A stretch of 27,139 nt of DNA from JAABRU01 sp050180235. GTDB taxonomy: Bacteria; Desulfobacterota; Desulfobacteria; Desulfobacterales; Desulfococcaceae. The notes under the pieces were generated by a model. The model had not been told where the DNA came from and made no database searches. It saw only the letters and a list, made by a program, of their open reading frames with translations. Shown here piece by piece: positions 14,972 through 23,398 of this stretch. The stretch is taken from contig JBFXEJ010000093.1 of assembly GCA_050180235.1 (NCBI GenBank), positions 1 through 27,139 of the forward strand. The letters run 5' to 3'. Each line of letters starts with the position of its first letter. The stretch's first letter is position 1. The translations under genes were made by a program, and so were the position numbers.

Positions 14972-15889
14972 TCAGAATTTCCTTATGGTGGTATTGCTCA
15001 TCTGCTCCAAAGCCAGAATCAGCGACTGGGTTCCCATCTCTTCTCCGCCCAGCGCCTTTACTGACTGATACAGTTGCGCAGCCAAAGCCAGACCGGGAAG
15101 ACACAGATTCATACGCGCTGCCTCTTCCAGAGCAATTCCCATGTCTTTGAGAAAATGCTTTACAAAAAAACCTGTGCCAAATTCCCGTTTAAGAATCCGG
15201 GGGGCCAGATTGTCCAAAGACCAGCACGCGGCAGCACCTCCGGAAATGCCTGAGAGCATTGTTTCCAAATCAAGCCCTGCCCTGTATCCGTAAATCAGGG
15301 ATTCACACATACCGATCATTGTACCAGCGATCACAATCTGGTTGCACATCTTGGTGTGCTGTCCTGCTCCGGCTTTTCCCTGATGTATGATTTTTTTCCC
15401 CATTGCCCGCAGCAGAGGCATGACAGCCTCCACAGCCTCGGCATCACCGCCTGTCATGATGGACAGTTGGGCATTTCGCGCTCCCACATCACCGCCTGAT
15501 ACGGGCGCATCAATGGCATAAATCCCTTTTTCCTTTGCCTGCGCATAAATCTCACGGGACAGAGCAGGCTGTGTGGTGGTCATATCCACCAGAATACTTC
15601 CCCGCGCGGCGCCGGACAGAATGCCGTCAGGCCCCATATATACCTGACGCACATCATCGGGAAATCCGACCATAGTGAATATGACATCCGACACTGCTGC
15701 CAGTTTTCCGGGAGAATCTGTCCAGACTGCCCCGTTTTCCAGAATGGGCATGGCCTTTTCCCGTGTCCGGGTGAAAACGGCTGTCCGAAATCCTTTGTCC
15801 ATAATATGCTGACACATCCACCGGCCCATTACGCCAAGTCCGATCCATCCGATCCCTGTTTTTTCAGGGTCTGCATATACCATATTCAT
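14972..15889 (-). CDS. NAD(P)-dependent 3-hydroxyisobutyrate dehydrogenase-family oxidoreductase
   Basis: This 305-residue protein belongs to the beta-hydroxyacid dehydrogenase family (3-hydroxyisobutyrate, tartronate semialdehyde/GarR, GlxR and succinic-semialdehyde reductases). The Rossmann motif is GWIGLGVMGRWM near residue 13. The substrate-binding motif DAPVSGGDVGARNAQLSIMTGG and the catalytic-lysine segment GAGQHTKMCNQIVIAG (Lys in HTKMCNQ) are intact. The C-terminal all-helical domain is complete. The ATG at 15887-15889 has AGAGGAG close upstream. It appears to be transcribed alone and divergently from the SYLF lipoprotein gene. The neighbours do not reveal the substrate; reduction of a short aldehyde acid is the family norm. 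Confidence 0.9.
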   Translation of the reverse strand: MNMVYADPEKTGIGWIGLGVMGRWMCQHIMDKGFRTAVFTRTREKAMPILENGAVWTDSPGKLAAVSDVIFTMVGFPDDVRQVYMGPDGILSGAARGSILVDMTTTQPALSREIYAQAKEKGIYAIDAPVSGGDVGARNAQLSIMTGGDAEAVEAVMPLLRAMGKKIIHQGKAGAGQHTKMCNQIVIAGTMIGMCESLIYGYRAGLDLETMLSGISGGAAACWSLDNLAPRILKREFGTGFFVKHFLKDMGIALEEAARMNLCLPGLALAAQLYQSVKALGGEEMGTQSLILALEQMSNTTIRKF

Positions 15890-16102
15890 TTCTCCTCTGT
15901 CCCTGCAGTTGCATATAATCCGGCTTTATGCCAAAAAGCATTTATGGAGATTTGTAACATATCAGGCTGGGAATTTCCATACTTTTGCTTGCTTCATGAA
16001 AAGGGTTCATATATTGTATGGAGAATAATGCTCTGATTTGTGACTCTGTCAGCTTTTGCTTTGCCGTTTTGACCGCAAAGGACTTAAGGAAAGACGGTGT
16101 TT

Positions 16103-16131
16103 TTGCTTTGCTGTATCTGTCCGCTTATATA
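16103..16131 (+). promoter_or_regulatory. Candidate sigma-70 promoter of the SYLF lipoprotein gene
   Basis: TTGCTT (16103-16108), a 17-base spacer and TATATA (16126-16131) lie about 50 bases upstream of the chosen ATG. The -35 is a partial match, so this is tentative. Confidence 0.4.
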
Positions 16132-16178
16132 AAACCGAATTTTCATGTAAAAATCTTAAAACCGGAAGGAGATCAGAG

Positions 16179-16880
16179 ATGATGGGAAGGATTCTGTCAG
16201 TCATTTGTACGATGTTTTTTCTTTTTTTTACAGGATGTGTCTCAATGGATCAGACGGGCCCTGCGGAAGAAGGATACCGCAGTCCGGAGCAGGAACTCGT
16301 GGATGCCGCTGCCGTTGCCGTAAAGGTGATGTGCGATAATCCGGATAACCGTTCGCTGAATGTTCTGATTGACAATGCCAGCGGGGTTCTGATTTATCCC
16401 CGGATCATCCGGGCAGGCGTTATGCTTGGCGGTGAGGGCGGCAGCGGTGTGCTTGTGGCAAGGACAGCGGATGGAAACTGGAGTTCACCTGCCTTTTATG
16501 TTATGGGTGGCGGAAGCATGGGGTTTCAGATCGGTATGCAGCGTGCATCCGTGATTATGGTTTTCATGAATGACAGGGTTCTGGATTCAGCCATCCGGAC
16601 AGGTGTGACAGTCGGAGCGGATGTTTCAGTATCCGCGGGTTCGGCCGGAGCGGATTTCTCTGCATCCAGCCAGACTGCATTCAAAGATATTTATTATTTT
16701 TCAAATGTGGAAGGACTGTTTGCCGGTATCTCCCTGGAAGGGCATATTATCAATGCCGACCATCCGGCCAATCGTAATTATTACGGAGAAGATGCCACGC
16801 CCGAAGGCATTCTGCTGGAAAACCGCTTCGACAATCCGGGAGCGGCTGTTCTGAAAGATATGTTAAACGGATTGCAATAA
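16179..16880 (+). CDS. SYLF (Ysc84-like) domain lipoprotein
   Basis: From the ATG at 16179-16181 (AAGGAG seven bases upstream; a second ATG follows directly) the protein has 233 residues. The start is a lipoprotein signal peptide: a basic N-terminus, a hydrophobic stretch and FFTGC with the lipidated cysteine at residue 20. The rest is a SYLF/Ysc84 domain: SGVLIYPRIIRAGVMLGGEGGSGVL split over about 69-93, then a Gly-rich MGGGSMGFQIGMQ segment, and GVTVGADVSVSAGSAGADFS toward the C-terminus, ending KDIYYFSNVEGLFAGISLEG. SYLF domains bind lipids (phosphoinositides in eukaryotes); bacterial members are envelope proteins of unclear role. An in-frame upstream extension to 16056 lacks a Shine-Dalgarno. 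It is followed by 254 bp without a gene before the chemoreceptor. Confidence 0.88.
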   Translation: MMGRILSVICTMFFLFFTGCVSMDQTGPAEEGYRSPEQELVDAAAVAVKVMCDNPDNRSLNVLIDNASGVLIYPRIIRAGVMLGGEGGSGVLVARTADGNWSSPAFYVMGGGSMGFQIGMQRASVIMVFMNDRVLDSAIRTGVTVGADVSVSAGSAGADFSASSQTAFKDIYYFSNVEGLFAGISLEGHIINADHPANRNYYGEDATPEGILLENRFDNPGAAVLKDMLNGLQ

Positions 16881-17134
16881 AACATTTTTTCGGTTAATAG
16901 GCGGGCTGTCAGATAAATTTTTACATATTTACCGCAAAGAACGCAAAGGTGTGCGAAGCCTGTTTCTGAGCATTTTTGCATAAATCTTAGCATCCTATGC
17001 GGTTAAAACAGAATGCAGAGAATTTTTTGACAGTCTGATAAGCGCATCGTAACTTCTGTCTAAACGGATTCCGGTTACTTACCTGCTGAAAATGCAAAGG
17101 ACAAATCCGGAACATCCGGACAGTGAGGAGGAAA

Positions 17135-18709
17135 ATGAAGGTTTCAGCCAAACTTTACACAGGAATCATACTGCAGTATCTGCTCGCAGCATCACTTGTG
17201 GTCATGGCCGTGTTCATTACGGAAGAAGCATGGGACAATGACAGTGTCATTATCAATCTTGCAGGAAGACAGCGGATGCTCATTGAAAAAATGACAATGG
17301 AAATGGCGTTTTTTTCCCAGGGCGATATTTCAGGCGATATTCCGGCCGGCACAATGGAGCAGTTCGGATCGTCTTTGGCCGCTTTTATCAGCGGCGGAAA
17401 AATCCCCTCAGATTCCAGCCATTCGGGATTCAGGGAAATTCAGGAGCCGGATAAGCCGGAAACAGCGGATCAGCTCCGTAAAGCGGAATCTCTGTGGAAA
17501 CCTTTCCGGGAAAAGGGGCTGCAGTTCATCAAAGAAAAAAATCCCGATGATTTGAAATACATCCGGGAACACGAGCCCCTTCTTCTTGCGGAAATGGAAA
17601 AGGCCGTAGTCCTTATTGAACAGGAAGCTGTCAGGAAAGTGGAATTTCTTAAAACCTCTCTCAGACTCGGGGGAATATTTCTCACACTGATTTTTCTGCT
17701 TACCCTTTACCTTGTCAGACGGGATGTGCAGCGGATTTTCTCCATGCTTGAAAAACTTACGCACGGACTGACCGATGTTTCAGGCAAAACCCTTGATGCG
17801 GCAAATACCATCTCAGCCTCAAGTATGCAACTGGCAGAAGGTTCCACAGAGCAGGCCACCTCTTTGCAGGAAACATCCGCCTCTCTGGAACAGATGTCCT
17901 CCATGACCCGGAAAAACGCGGATAACGCGGGTCAGGCAGACCGTCTTATGAAAGAGGGCAACGGGGTGGTACGCAGGGCAAATGCCTCCATGAATGAACT
18001 CACATCCTCCATGTCAGAAATTTCCAAAGCAGGCGAGGATACCTCCCGGATCGTCAAAACCATTGATGAAATCGCATTTCAGACCAATCTTCTGGCCCTG
18101 AATGCGGCAGTGGAGGCAGCCCGTGCCGGAGAAGCCGGCGCGGGATTTGCAGTTGTGGCCGATGAAGTCAGGAATCTGGCCATGAGATCGGCTGATGCTG
18201 CCAAAAACACAGCCGAACTGATCCGGGGAACTGTTCAGAAGGTCAATGACGGTGCCGCCCTTGTGAAAAAAACCGGTGAAGCATTCGGAGAGGTGGCCCA
18301 AAATGCCGAAAAAGTGGGCGGGCTGCTGGCTGAAATTGCGGCCGCTTCCGGTGAACAGGCTGAAGGCATCCGGCAACTGACCGAAGCAATGAATGAAATT
18401 GACCGGATTACGCGGCAGAATTCGGACAATGCAGAAGAATCGGCCTATGCCTCAGAGGAAATGAGCAAACAGGCAAGACAGATGAAAAATTTTGTGGATG
18501 ATCTGGTTTCTTTGGTGGGAACACGGGAAAAAAAGGACAGTCCATCATCTTCCGTACATGAAAGTCCTGAGGAAAAAACTCTGAAGGAAGATTTGCATGT
18601 CCTGAAATCAGGGAATTCCTGTTTTCCGGAACACGGGGACAGGAAAGCCGGGAAAACCGATCCGGAGCACCTGATTACCACTGAGGATGATGATTTTAAG
18701 GATTTCTGA
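17135..18709 (+). CDS. Methyl-accepting chemotaxis protein with PilJ-like sensor region
   Basis: The 524-residue chemoreceptor has two transmembrane helices (about 8-29 and 177-194). They bound a 145-residue periplasmic domain whose start, IINLAGRQRMLIEKMTMEM, matches the PilJ/type IV pilus methyl-accepting (NarX-like) sensor motif. The cytoplasmic part is a long coiled coil with the kinase-contact hairpin IAFQTNLLALNAAVEAARAG and GAGFAVVADEVRNLA. I see no clear HAMP domain between the second membrane helix and the coil. The C-terminal tail is long, charged and lacks a CheR-binding pentapeptide. The ATG at 17135-17137 follows AGGAGG; an upstream GTG lies on the Shine-Dalgarno itself. The stop overlaps the next gene's ATG. 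No che kinase genes are in the window. Confidence 0.93.
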   Translation: MKVSAKLYTGIILQYLLAASLVVMAVFITEEAWDNDSVIINLAGRQRMLIEKMTMEMAFFSQGDISGDIPAGTMEQFGSSLAAFISGGKIPSDSSHSGFREIQEPDKPETADQLRKAESLWKPFREKGLQFIKEKNPDDLKYIREHEPLLLAEMEKAVVLIEQEAVRKVEFLKTSLRLGGIFLTLIFLLTLYLVRRDVQRIFSMLEKLTHGLTDVSGKTLDAANTISASSMQLAEGSTEQATSLQETSASLEQMSSMTRKNADNAGQADRLMKEGNGVVRRANASMNELTSSMSEISKAGEDTSRIVKTIDEIAFQTNLLALNAAVEAARAGEAGAGFAVVADEVRNLAMRSADAAKNTAELIRGTVQKVNDGAALVKKTGEAFGEVAQNAEKVGGLLAEIAAASGEQAEGIRQLTEAMNEIDRITRQNSDNAEESAYASEEMSKQARQMKNFVDDLVSLVGTREKKDSPSSSVHESPEEKTLKEDLHVLKSGNSCFPEHGDRKAGKTDPEHLITTEDDDFKDF

Positions 18710-19326
18710 TGAATCTGAAAGAAAAAAAAGAACGGCTGACCGCCATTTATGATGGGTTTGAGTCAGAATCCGGTGAATTCCGCAAACAGGCCGTGTGCAG
18801 ACCCGGATGCGCGTTCTGCTGTACGAATATGGGAAATATTGACATGACCACTCTTGAGGGGCTGGTAATCCGGGAACGGATGTCAGGTTTTTCTTCCAAA
18901 GAAAAAAAAGGTATACAGAACAGGCTGCTTAGGAACCGGCAGGAAAAAGAAAAGGGAAACAGTATGCAATGCCCTTTTCTCAAAGAGGATCATACCTGTC
19001 TGATTTATGAAATCCGCCCTTTTTCCTGCCGTCAGTTGTATTCTCTGGAAAAATGCGGCCCGGCCGGAGCCACGGTTCACCGTCAGGCAAGGGAAATGGC
19101 TGAAAAGACTGTGAAACAGTTGCAGAGACTTGATGAAAACGGGTATTCAGGTCATATCAGTTTTATCCTGCATCTTCTTGATAACAGGGAATTCAGGGAA
19201 TTCTACCAAAGCGGAGGTTTTGATCCATCCCGGATCAGGGATTTCGGAAAATCCAGAGGTCTGCTGATCAACCGCATGGTATCCGCTTCCCCTATTCCGG
19301 AAAAAACAGAAGCATCCGCAGACTGA
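18709..19326 (+). CDS. YkgJ-family cysteine cluster protein
   Basis: The 205-residue cytoplasmic protein carries the YkgJ (CxxCxxCC, UPF0153) signature: CRPGCAFCCTN near residues 30-40, then CPFL, then HTCLIYEIRPFSCRQLY. The cysteines probably bind zinc or an Fe-S cluster. The biochemical function is not established. Its ATG overlaps the stop of the PilJ-like chemoreceptor by one base (TGATG), which implies translational coupling and perhaps a shared pathway. The C-terminal third has no recognised domain. A hairpin at 19334-19404 follows and may end the transcript. Confidence 0.88.
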   Translation: MNLKEKKERLTAIYDGFESESGEFRKQAVCRPGCAFCCTNMGNIDMTTLEGLVIRERMSGFSSKEKKGIQNRLLRNRQEKEKGNSMQCPFLKEDHTCLIYEIRPFSCRQLYSLEKCGPAGATVHRQAREMAEKTVKQLQRLDENGYSGHISFILHLLDNREFREFYQSGGFDPSRIRDFGKSRGLLINRMVSASPIPEKTEASAD

Positions 19327-19333
19327 GTCAAAT

Positions 19334-19404
19334 TTCAGCAGATCGAAAATTTCCTTAATTCCCCCCTCTCCCATTGAGGGGGAGGGAGTTTTCGATCTGC
19401 TGAA
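19334..19404. repeat. 71-base two-part hairpin after the ykgJ-like gene
   Basis: TTCAGCAGATCGAAAA (19334-19349) is perfectly inverted at 19389-19404. Between them CCCTCTCCC (64-72 of the line) pairs with GGGGGAGGG around ATTGA, giving a nested second stem. It begins about 8 bases after the ykgJ-like stop. It could act as a bidirectional 3'-end structure or be a dispersed palindromic repeat. Confidence 0.6.
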
Positions 19405-19473
19405 TTTCATACATGGGAACCGGAAATTGAAAGCCGGTATCCGGAACATGCCGGATTCCGGCTTACGCGGGAA

Positions 19474-19606
19474 TGATACCGATTTTTATACAATACGGAA
19501 TGCAAATCCGGATGAGTGCAAAAATTAAGCGGAGCGGTTTTTTGCACACACGCTGAACATCGAAAAAAACTGATAATATTGTATAAAATCAATGTCGATT
19601 TGGTAT
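19474..19606. repeat. MITE-like element, copy 2
   Basis: Related to 14610-14754, with the same GTGCAAAAATT ... TTTTTTGCAC hairpin (19516-19547) around GCGGAGCGG, and inverted ends GATTTTTATACAAT on the left and ATTGTATAAAATC on the right. The left end lacks about 11 bases present in copy 1. There is no coding capacity. Confidence 0.65.
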
Positions 19607-19717
19607 GACACTGAAAGCGGGCAGATTCCTGATTTTTGGAAGGGCTGCCTGATATGTGTTACAGATTCATTCCGTAAGTCCGCAGTTGATAACTTTTAAA
19701 AAAAGGCATTATAATTT

Positions 19718-21421
19718 ATGAAATTAAGTCTCAGAAACAGATTTCTTGTTCCCACGGTTGCCCTGCTTATCGCGGGAATGGGCATTCTGACAATGGTATC
19801 CTATTTAAGTTCACTGAAACTGTTGAAGAAATCTGCAGAAGAACAGATTGTCCGGATTTCTGAATCATCGCTGAAAATTACGGATTTCTGGCTGAAAGAG
19901 TTAATGATGAATATTGAGACATGGAGCCTGGGAAAAAGTTTGCAGTGGGCTGTTCAGGACTCATATATGTCTGAAAAAATACGAAAACCTGTAAACAGCT
20001 ATCTTGAGGGGCTGCATAGCGTAAACTACGAAGTCCTGAGTCTGGCAAACGCCAAAGGAGAAATCTTATGCTCCTCTGATCCCGCAGCCATAGGGAGCCC
20101 GAATATATCCGGGCAGAAATATTTTCAGGAAGCTCTTAAAGGGATCTCCTTTATATCTGATGTCACAAAAAATGAATCCGGCGGTAAAGCGGTTTTTGTC
20201 ATTTCCTGCCCTGTGGGAGAAGGTTCTGAAACCGGTGTTCTGTTTGCGGTGATAAACTTTGACCGTTTTGCCGAAGAGCAGATTCTTCCCATAAAAACAG
20301 GGAATACAGGTTATGCGTATATATTTCAGGATGATGGTCTGGTGATTGCACATCCGGAAAAATCGAAAATACTGAATGAAAATATGAAATCCTCTGATTT
20401 CGGACAAAAGATGATGTCTGAAAAGGAAGGGCTTTTTTCCTATGCGGAAAAAGGACGGGAAATGATTGCTGCTTTTCACAGGAGCAGTATAGTCGGATGG
20501 ACCGTTGCTGTGACGGCATCTGTTTCAGAGCTGAATGCTCCTGTGAAAAAAATCGGCAAAATCCTGTTTTTTATGTCGCTGGCTGTTATTCTGGCAGTAT
20601 CAGCTTTCATTTTTCTGATCGCCCGGACTGTGACGAGTCCTTTCAGCCGGATTGTCCGGGGCGTGGAAGAATCCATCGGCAGGGTATCCCTTGTTTCCGG
20701 ACAGATCGAAGCCATTGGCAGGCAGGTGGCCGAGGGAACTTCAAAACAGGCATCTTCTTTGGAGGAATCTTCCTCATCTCTGGAAGAAACATCCTCCATG
20801 ACCCGGCAGAATGCGGAAAATGCTGAAAAAGCAAGTCATTTTATGCAGGAAGATGCAGTTCCCAATTTCCGGATAATGGAAGAACGAGTGAAAAAAATGG
20901 CGGCTGCCATGAAATCCACTGTGGAAGTTGGAGGAAAAACCGCTGCAATTGTTGAAAGTATAAACAAAAATGCCTTTCAGACCAATCTGCTGGCCCTGAA
21001 TGCGGCAGTGGAAGCCGCGCACGCGGGTGAAACAGGGGCGGGATTTGCAGTAGTCGCAGAGGAAGTCAGAAATCTGGCCTTTCATGCCTCCGCCGCTGCC
21101 GGTGATGCCACAAAACTGATTGCAGAGGCACAAAACAGAATAGGGGAAGCCTGGGAATCCGGACAGATGGTTGCAGAAATTATGGAAAAAAATATACAGA
21201 TCGTTCAGCAGGTGAAAATTCTCATTGATAATATCTGTGCAGCTTCCGAAGATCAGGCAAGAGGAATTGAGCAGGTGAATACGGCTGTGGCAGAACTGGA
21301 CAAGGTTGTTCAGGAAAACGCTGCCAGCGCGCAGATCGCGGCCACCTCTTCCGAAGAAATGAATGCACAGGTGAAACGTGTCAAAGGACTGATTGGGGAA
21401 CTTACGGCTTTGATGAACTGA
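19718..21421 (+). CDS. Methyl-accepting chemotaxis protein with dCache sensor domain
   Basis: The 567-residue chemoreceptor has transmembrane helices at about 11-31 and 281-303 bounding a roughly 245-residue periplasmic dCache domain. That domain shows the membrane-proximal half ending in the strings VLSLANAKGEILCSS and ISGQKYFQEALKG, followed by TGNTGYAYIFQDDGLVIAHP, which is typical of the second Cache subdomain. The cytoplasmic signalling domain has the tip FQTNLLALNAAVEAAHAGETGAGFAVVAEEVRNLA, split around residues 420-453. The cytoplasmic coil has a shorter helix between the membrane and the tip than in the first receptor. Likely ligands are small organic acids or amino acids, but the ligand-binding residues do not settle this. 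The Shine-Dalgarno is weak (AAAGG about 12 bases upstream). The C-terminus lacks a CheR-binding pentapeptide. Confidence 0.93.
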   Translation: MKLSLRNRFLVPTVALLIAGMGILTMVSYLSSLKLLKKSAEEQIVRISESSLKITDFWLKELMMNIETWSLGKSLQWAVQDSYMSEKIRKPVNSYLEGLHSVNYEVLSLANAKGEILCSSDPAAIGSPNISGQKYFQEALKGISFISDVTKNESGGKAVFVISCPVGEGSETGVLFAVINFDRFAEEQILPIKTGNTGYAYIFQDDGLVIAHPEKSKILNENMKSSDFGQKMMSEKEGLFSYAEKGREMIAAFHRSSIVGWTVAVTASVSELNAPVKKIGKILFFMSLAVILAVSAFIFLIARTVTSPFSRIVRGVEESIGRVSLVSGQIEAIGRQVAEGTSKQASSLEESSSSLEETSSMTRQNAENAEKASHFMQEDAVPNFRIMEERVKKMAAAMKSTVEVGGKTAAIVESINKNAFQTNLLALNAAVEAAHAGETGAGFAVVAEEVRNLAFHASAAAGDATKLIAEAQNRIGEAWESGQMVAEIMEKNIQIVQQVKILIDNICAASEDQARGIEQVNTAVAELDKVVQENAASAQIAATSSEEMNAQVKRVKGLIGELTALMN

Positions 21422-21608
21422 AAGTGAAAAAAAATCAGGGATGAAAAAATGTTTGCAAAGATGGGGATATTAGTCTATATGCAAATCAATACCATTACGT
21501 CAGGGCCGGAAGAAGTGCCAGACTTGCCGTTTGGCACTCCGGATGAACCTTTACCTGCCCTGGGTTTGTGAGAAAATAATCTGTGCATTATTGCGGGGCC
21601 GGCCTTCT

Positions 21609-21631
21609 GAAACCGGCATCCTGCCGGTTTC
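21609..21631. repeat. Short perfect palindrome, same core as 5668-5686
   Basis: Ten-base arms GAAACCGGCA and TGCCGGTTTC enclose a TCC loop. The eight-base core AACCGGCA/TGCCGGTT is shared with the rpsO-pnp spacer, there with a TAG loop. No U-tract follows on either strand. Confidence 0.55.
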
Positions 21632-21704
21632 CACGGATATGCAGGGAACTGTTTTTGACAATACAGGTATTGTTCAGTTTGTTTCGTTACAGATCCTTAA
21701 CGTA

Positions 21705-21842
21705 AGGTGATTTCCATTAATGATTATACCGTTTTTCGTAGGGTGGGCACGGCTTTTTGTGCCCGCCGTTTCAGCAGTACGGCGGGCACAAAAAGCCGTG
21801 CCCACCCTACAATGATGGTACATTTTTTCATGGAAATCGCCT
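21705..21842. repeat. MITE-like element with 32-bp perfect hairpin core
   Basis: The ends AGGTGATTTCCAT (21705-21717) and ATGGAAATCGCCT (21830-21842) are inverted repeats matching at 12 of 13 bases. The core is a perfect 32-base inverted repeat at 21738-21769 and 21779-21810, starting GTAGGGTGGGCACGGC, with a nine-base loop. No ORF of its own. The form (short inverted ends, strong internal hairpin, no coding) fits a non-autonomous mobile repeat. Confidence 0.8.
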
Positions 21843-22032
21843 AAGGTGATTTCCGGAAAAGAATATCCCATCAAAGTAGCAAAAGCTTCCAGCTTTTGCC
21901 CTGTGCCTGTGAACTGAACAGGGACATTCATTTTCAGAAATCACATTAACTTAATGGCATTGATGCGTCTATGTATTTATTGAGATACTGCTTTAAACTT
22001 ATTATTAAAGGAACAAAATCAAGGAGGCGGTT

Positions 22033-23211
22033 ATGATGAAAGTAAGGAAGAAGGCATTTGCAGTAAGCGTTCTGTCTGTTTTTCTGTTTGCTGTGTCTGT
22101 GTTTGCAGCGGACAGGGGAAATTTTTCCACTTCCCCGAAAACAAATGAGGGGAAAAAATGGCGGATCGGATATTACGAGGGTGGGGATTATATTGATTAT
22201 CAGACCAATATTCTCGCCATAGTGGACGCCCTGACCAATCTGAAGTGGATTCAGAAGACAGAGATTCCGAAACAGGCGGGGAGTCAGACAAAAGAACTCT
22301 GGAACTGGCTGGCAGCCAATATCAAAAGTGACTATATTGAATTCGCTGCGGATGGACATTACAGTGCGAAATGGGACAAGGAACTCAGGCCGAAAATGTC
22401 TGAGGAGATCATTGCGCGTCTGGGAACGAAAAAGGATATTGACCTGATCATTGCGGCCGGAACATGGGCCGGGCAGGACCTTTCCCAGGGCCTTGCCGCC
22501 GGCAGATACAAAACCCCGACCATAGTTGTGTCCACAGGTGATCCCATAGGAGCGAAGATTGTCAAAAGTGCTGAGGATTCCGGCAATGAATGGCTTCATG
22601 CACGGGTGTCTCCCCTGCGTCATGCCCGGCAGATTCAGCTTTTTCATGAGATTACAAAATTCAAAACCCTGGGTGTCGCGTATGAGAACAGTGAAACCGG
22701 CAGAAGTTATGCTGCAATGGATACTTTGGAAAAAGCAGCACAGGAACGCGGGTTTCAGATCATTCCCTGTTATACGCAAAGTGATGTTCCGGATGAAAAT
22801 ATCGCTTCAGACAGTGTGAAGCAGTGTTTTGAGGAACTGGGGAAAAAAAAGGTGGATGCCATTTACGTCTCCATGCAGGGAGGTGTGAATGCCAAAAGCA
22901 TACCGGAACTGGTGAAGATTGCCAATTCCCATAAAATTCCCACCTTTTCCCAATCCGGTTCAGATTCGGTCAAATCCGGATTTCTCATGAGTCTTGCAAT
23001 GACTGCCGGGTTCAAGGCATCCGGAACGTTTTATGCTGAAACCATAGCTAAAATATGCAACGGCGCAAAACCCGGTCAACTGGATCAGGTGCTTGAGGCT
23101 CCCCAGAAAATCGCCATCAATGAAAAGACCGCTGAACTGATTCAGTTTGAGATGCCTATGGAATTTATTGAAGTGGTGGATGAAATATACAGGGAGATAG
23201 CAGCGCCTTAA
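22033..23211 (+). CDS. Periplasmic ABC-type substrate-binding protein (PF04392 family), orphan
   Basis: The 392-residue protein has a Sec signal peptide (basic MMKVRKK, hydrophobic core to about residue 24, cleavage after VFA-A). It is followed by a periplasmic binding fold of the ABC_sub_bind (PF04392) type, seen as KKDIDLIIAAGTWAGQDLS, PTIVVSTGDPIGAKIVKSAED, LGVAYENSETGRSYAAMDTLEKAAQERGF and VDAIYVSMQGGVNAKSIPELVKIANSHKIPTFSQSG. Members of the family bind small ligands such as aromatic amino acids for ABC import, or sit as sensor domains. No permease or ATPase gene is adjacent: the next gene is convergent. It may serve a transporter elsewhere or act as a co-receptor for the nearby sensory proteins, which is inference. 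AAGGAGG lies five bases before the ATG. Confidence 0.88.
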   Translation: MMKVRKKAFAVSVLSVFLFAVSVFAADRGNFSTSPKTNEGKKWRIGYYEGGDYIDYQTNILAIVDALTNLKWIQKTEIPKQAGSQTKELWNWLAANIKSDYIEFAADGHYSAKWDKELRPKMSEEIIARLGTKKDIDLIIAAGTWAGQDLSQGLAAGRYKTPTIVVSTGDPIGAKIVKSAEDSGNEWLHARVSPLRHARQIQLFHEITKFKTLGVAYENSETGRSYAAMDTLEKAAQERGFQIIPCYTQSDVPDENIASDSVKQCFEELGKKKVDAIYVSMQGGVNAKSIPELVKIANSHKIPTFSQSGSDSVKSGFLMSLAMTAGFKASGTFYAETIAKICNGAKPGQLDQVLEAPQKIAINEKTAELIQFEMPMEFIEVVDEIYREIAAP

Positions 23212-23220
23212 AAATAAGGG

Positions 23221-23319
23221 CTTATACCGGTTCTTCACTGATTTTTTCAAAAATCCCCTGCTGAGAGGGGACAGAGGTTTGTTTAATAAGTATATTTTCA
23301 ATGGAGAACCGGTATTAAG
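23221..23319. repeat. Inverted-repeat element downstream of the binding-protein gene
   Basis: TACCGGTTCTTCA (23225-23237) and TGGAGAACCGGTA (23302-23314) are inverted copies (12 of 13), and CTTA/TTAAG extends them with a one-base indel. An inner stem TCCCC/GGGGA lies at about 23254-23271. It begins ten bases after the binding-protein stop and might be a terminal structure or a small repeat. Confidence 0.5.
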
Positions 23320-23341
23320 TCCCCATCATGTTTTTGCTGAG

Positions 23342-23372
23342 AAAAAACCGGTTTTTTGCATCCGGAACGGTT
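23342..23372. terminator. Candidate bidirectional terminator between convergent genes
   Basis: The perfect palindrome AAAAAACCGGTTTTTT (23342-23357) gives T-tracts on both strands, and a second CGGTTTTTTG follows at about 23369. It lies between the convergent binding-protein and response-regulator genes. The stem is short in GC, so termination strength is uncertain. Confidence 0.45.
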
Positions 23373-23398
23373 TTTTGTTGCACGGACGTTTGGGCATA

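Larger units (their letters stand above)
19327..19717. other. 391-bp intergenic stretch with hairpin and MITE-like repeat
   Basis: No gene is visible. The stretch holds the long hairpin at 19334-19404, a fragment of the GATTCCGGCTTACGCGGGAA repeat class around 19454-19473, and the second copy of the MITE-like element at 19474-19606. The final 110 bases lead into the second chemoreceptor gene without a clear promoter. Confidence 0.6.
21422..22032. other. 611-bp intergenic stretch with hairpin elements
   Basis: I see no convincing gene. A minus-strand open frame here is created by the repeat. The stretch contains the palindrome GAAACCGGCA-TCC-TGCCGGTTTC at 21609-21631 and a 138-bp MITE-like element at 21705-21842. 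A direct copy of the element's end sequence (AGGTGATTTCC at 21844-21854) follows. The last 70 bases are the leader of the binding-protein gene. Confidence 0.6.

Noticed and set aside
21674..21931. Minus-strand 85-residue open frame
   Set aside because: It reads across the perfect 32-bp hairpin and its flanking ends, and has no recognisable domain or Shine-Dalgarno sequence.
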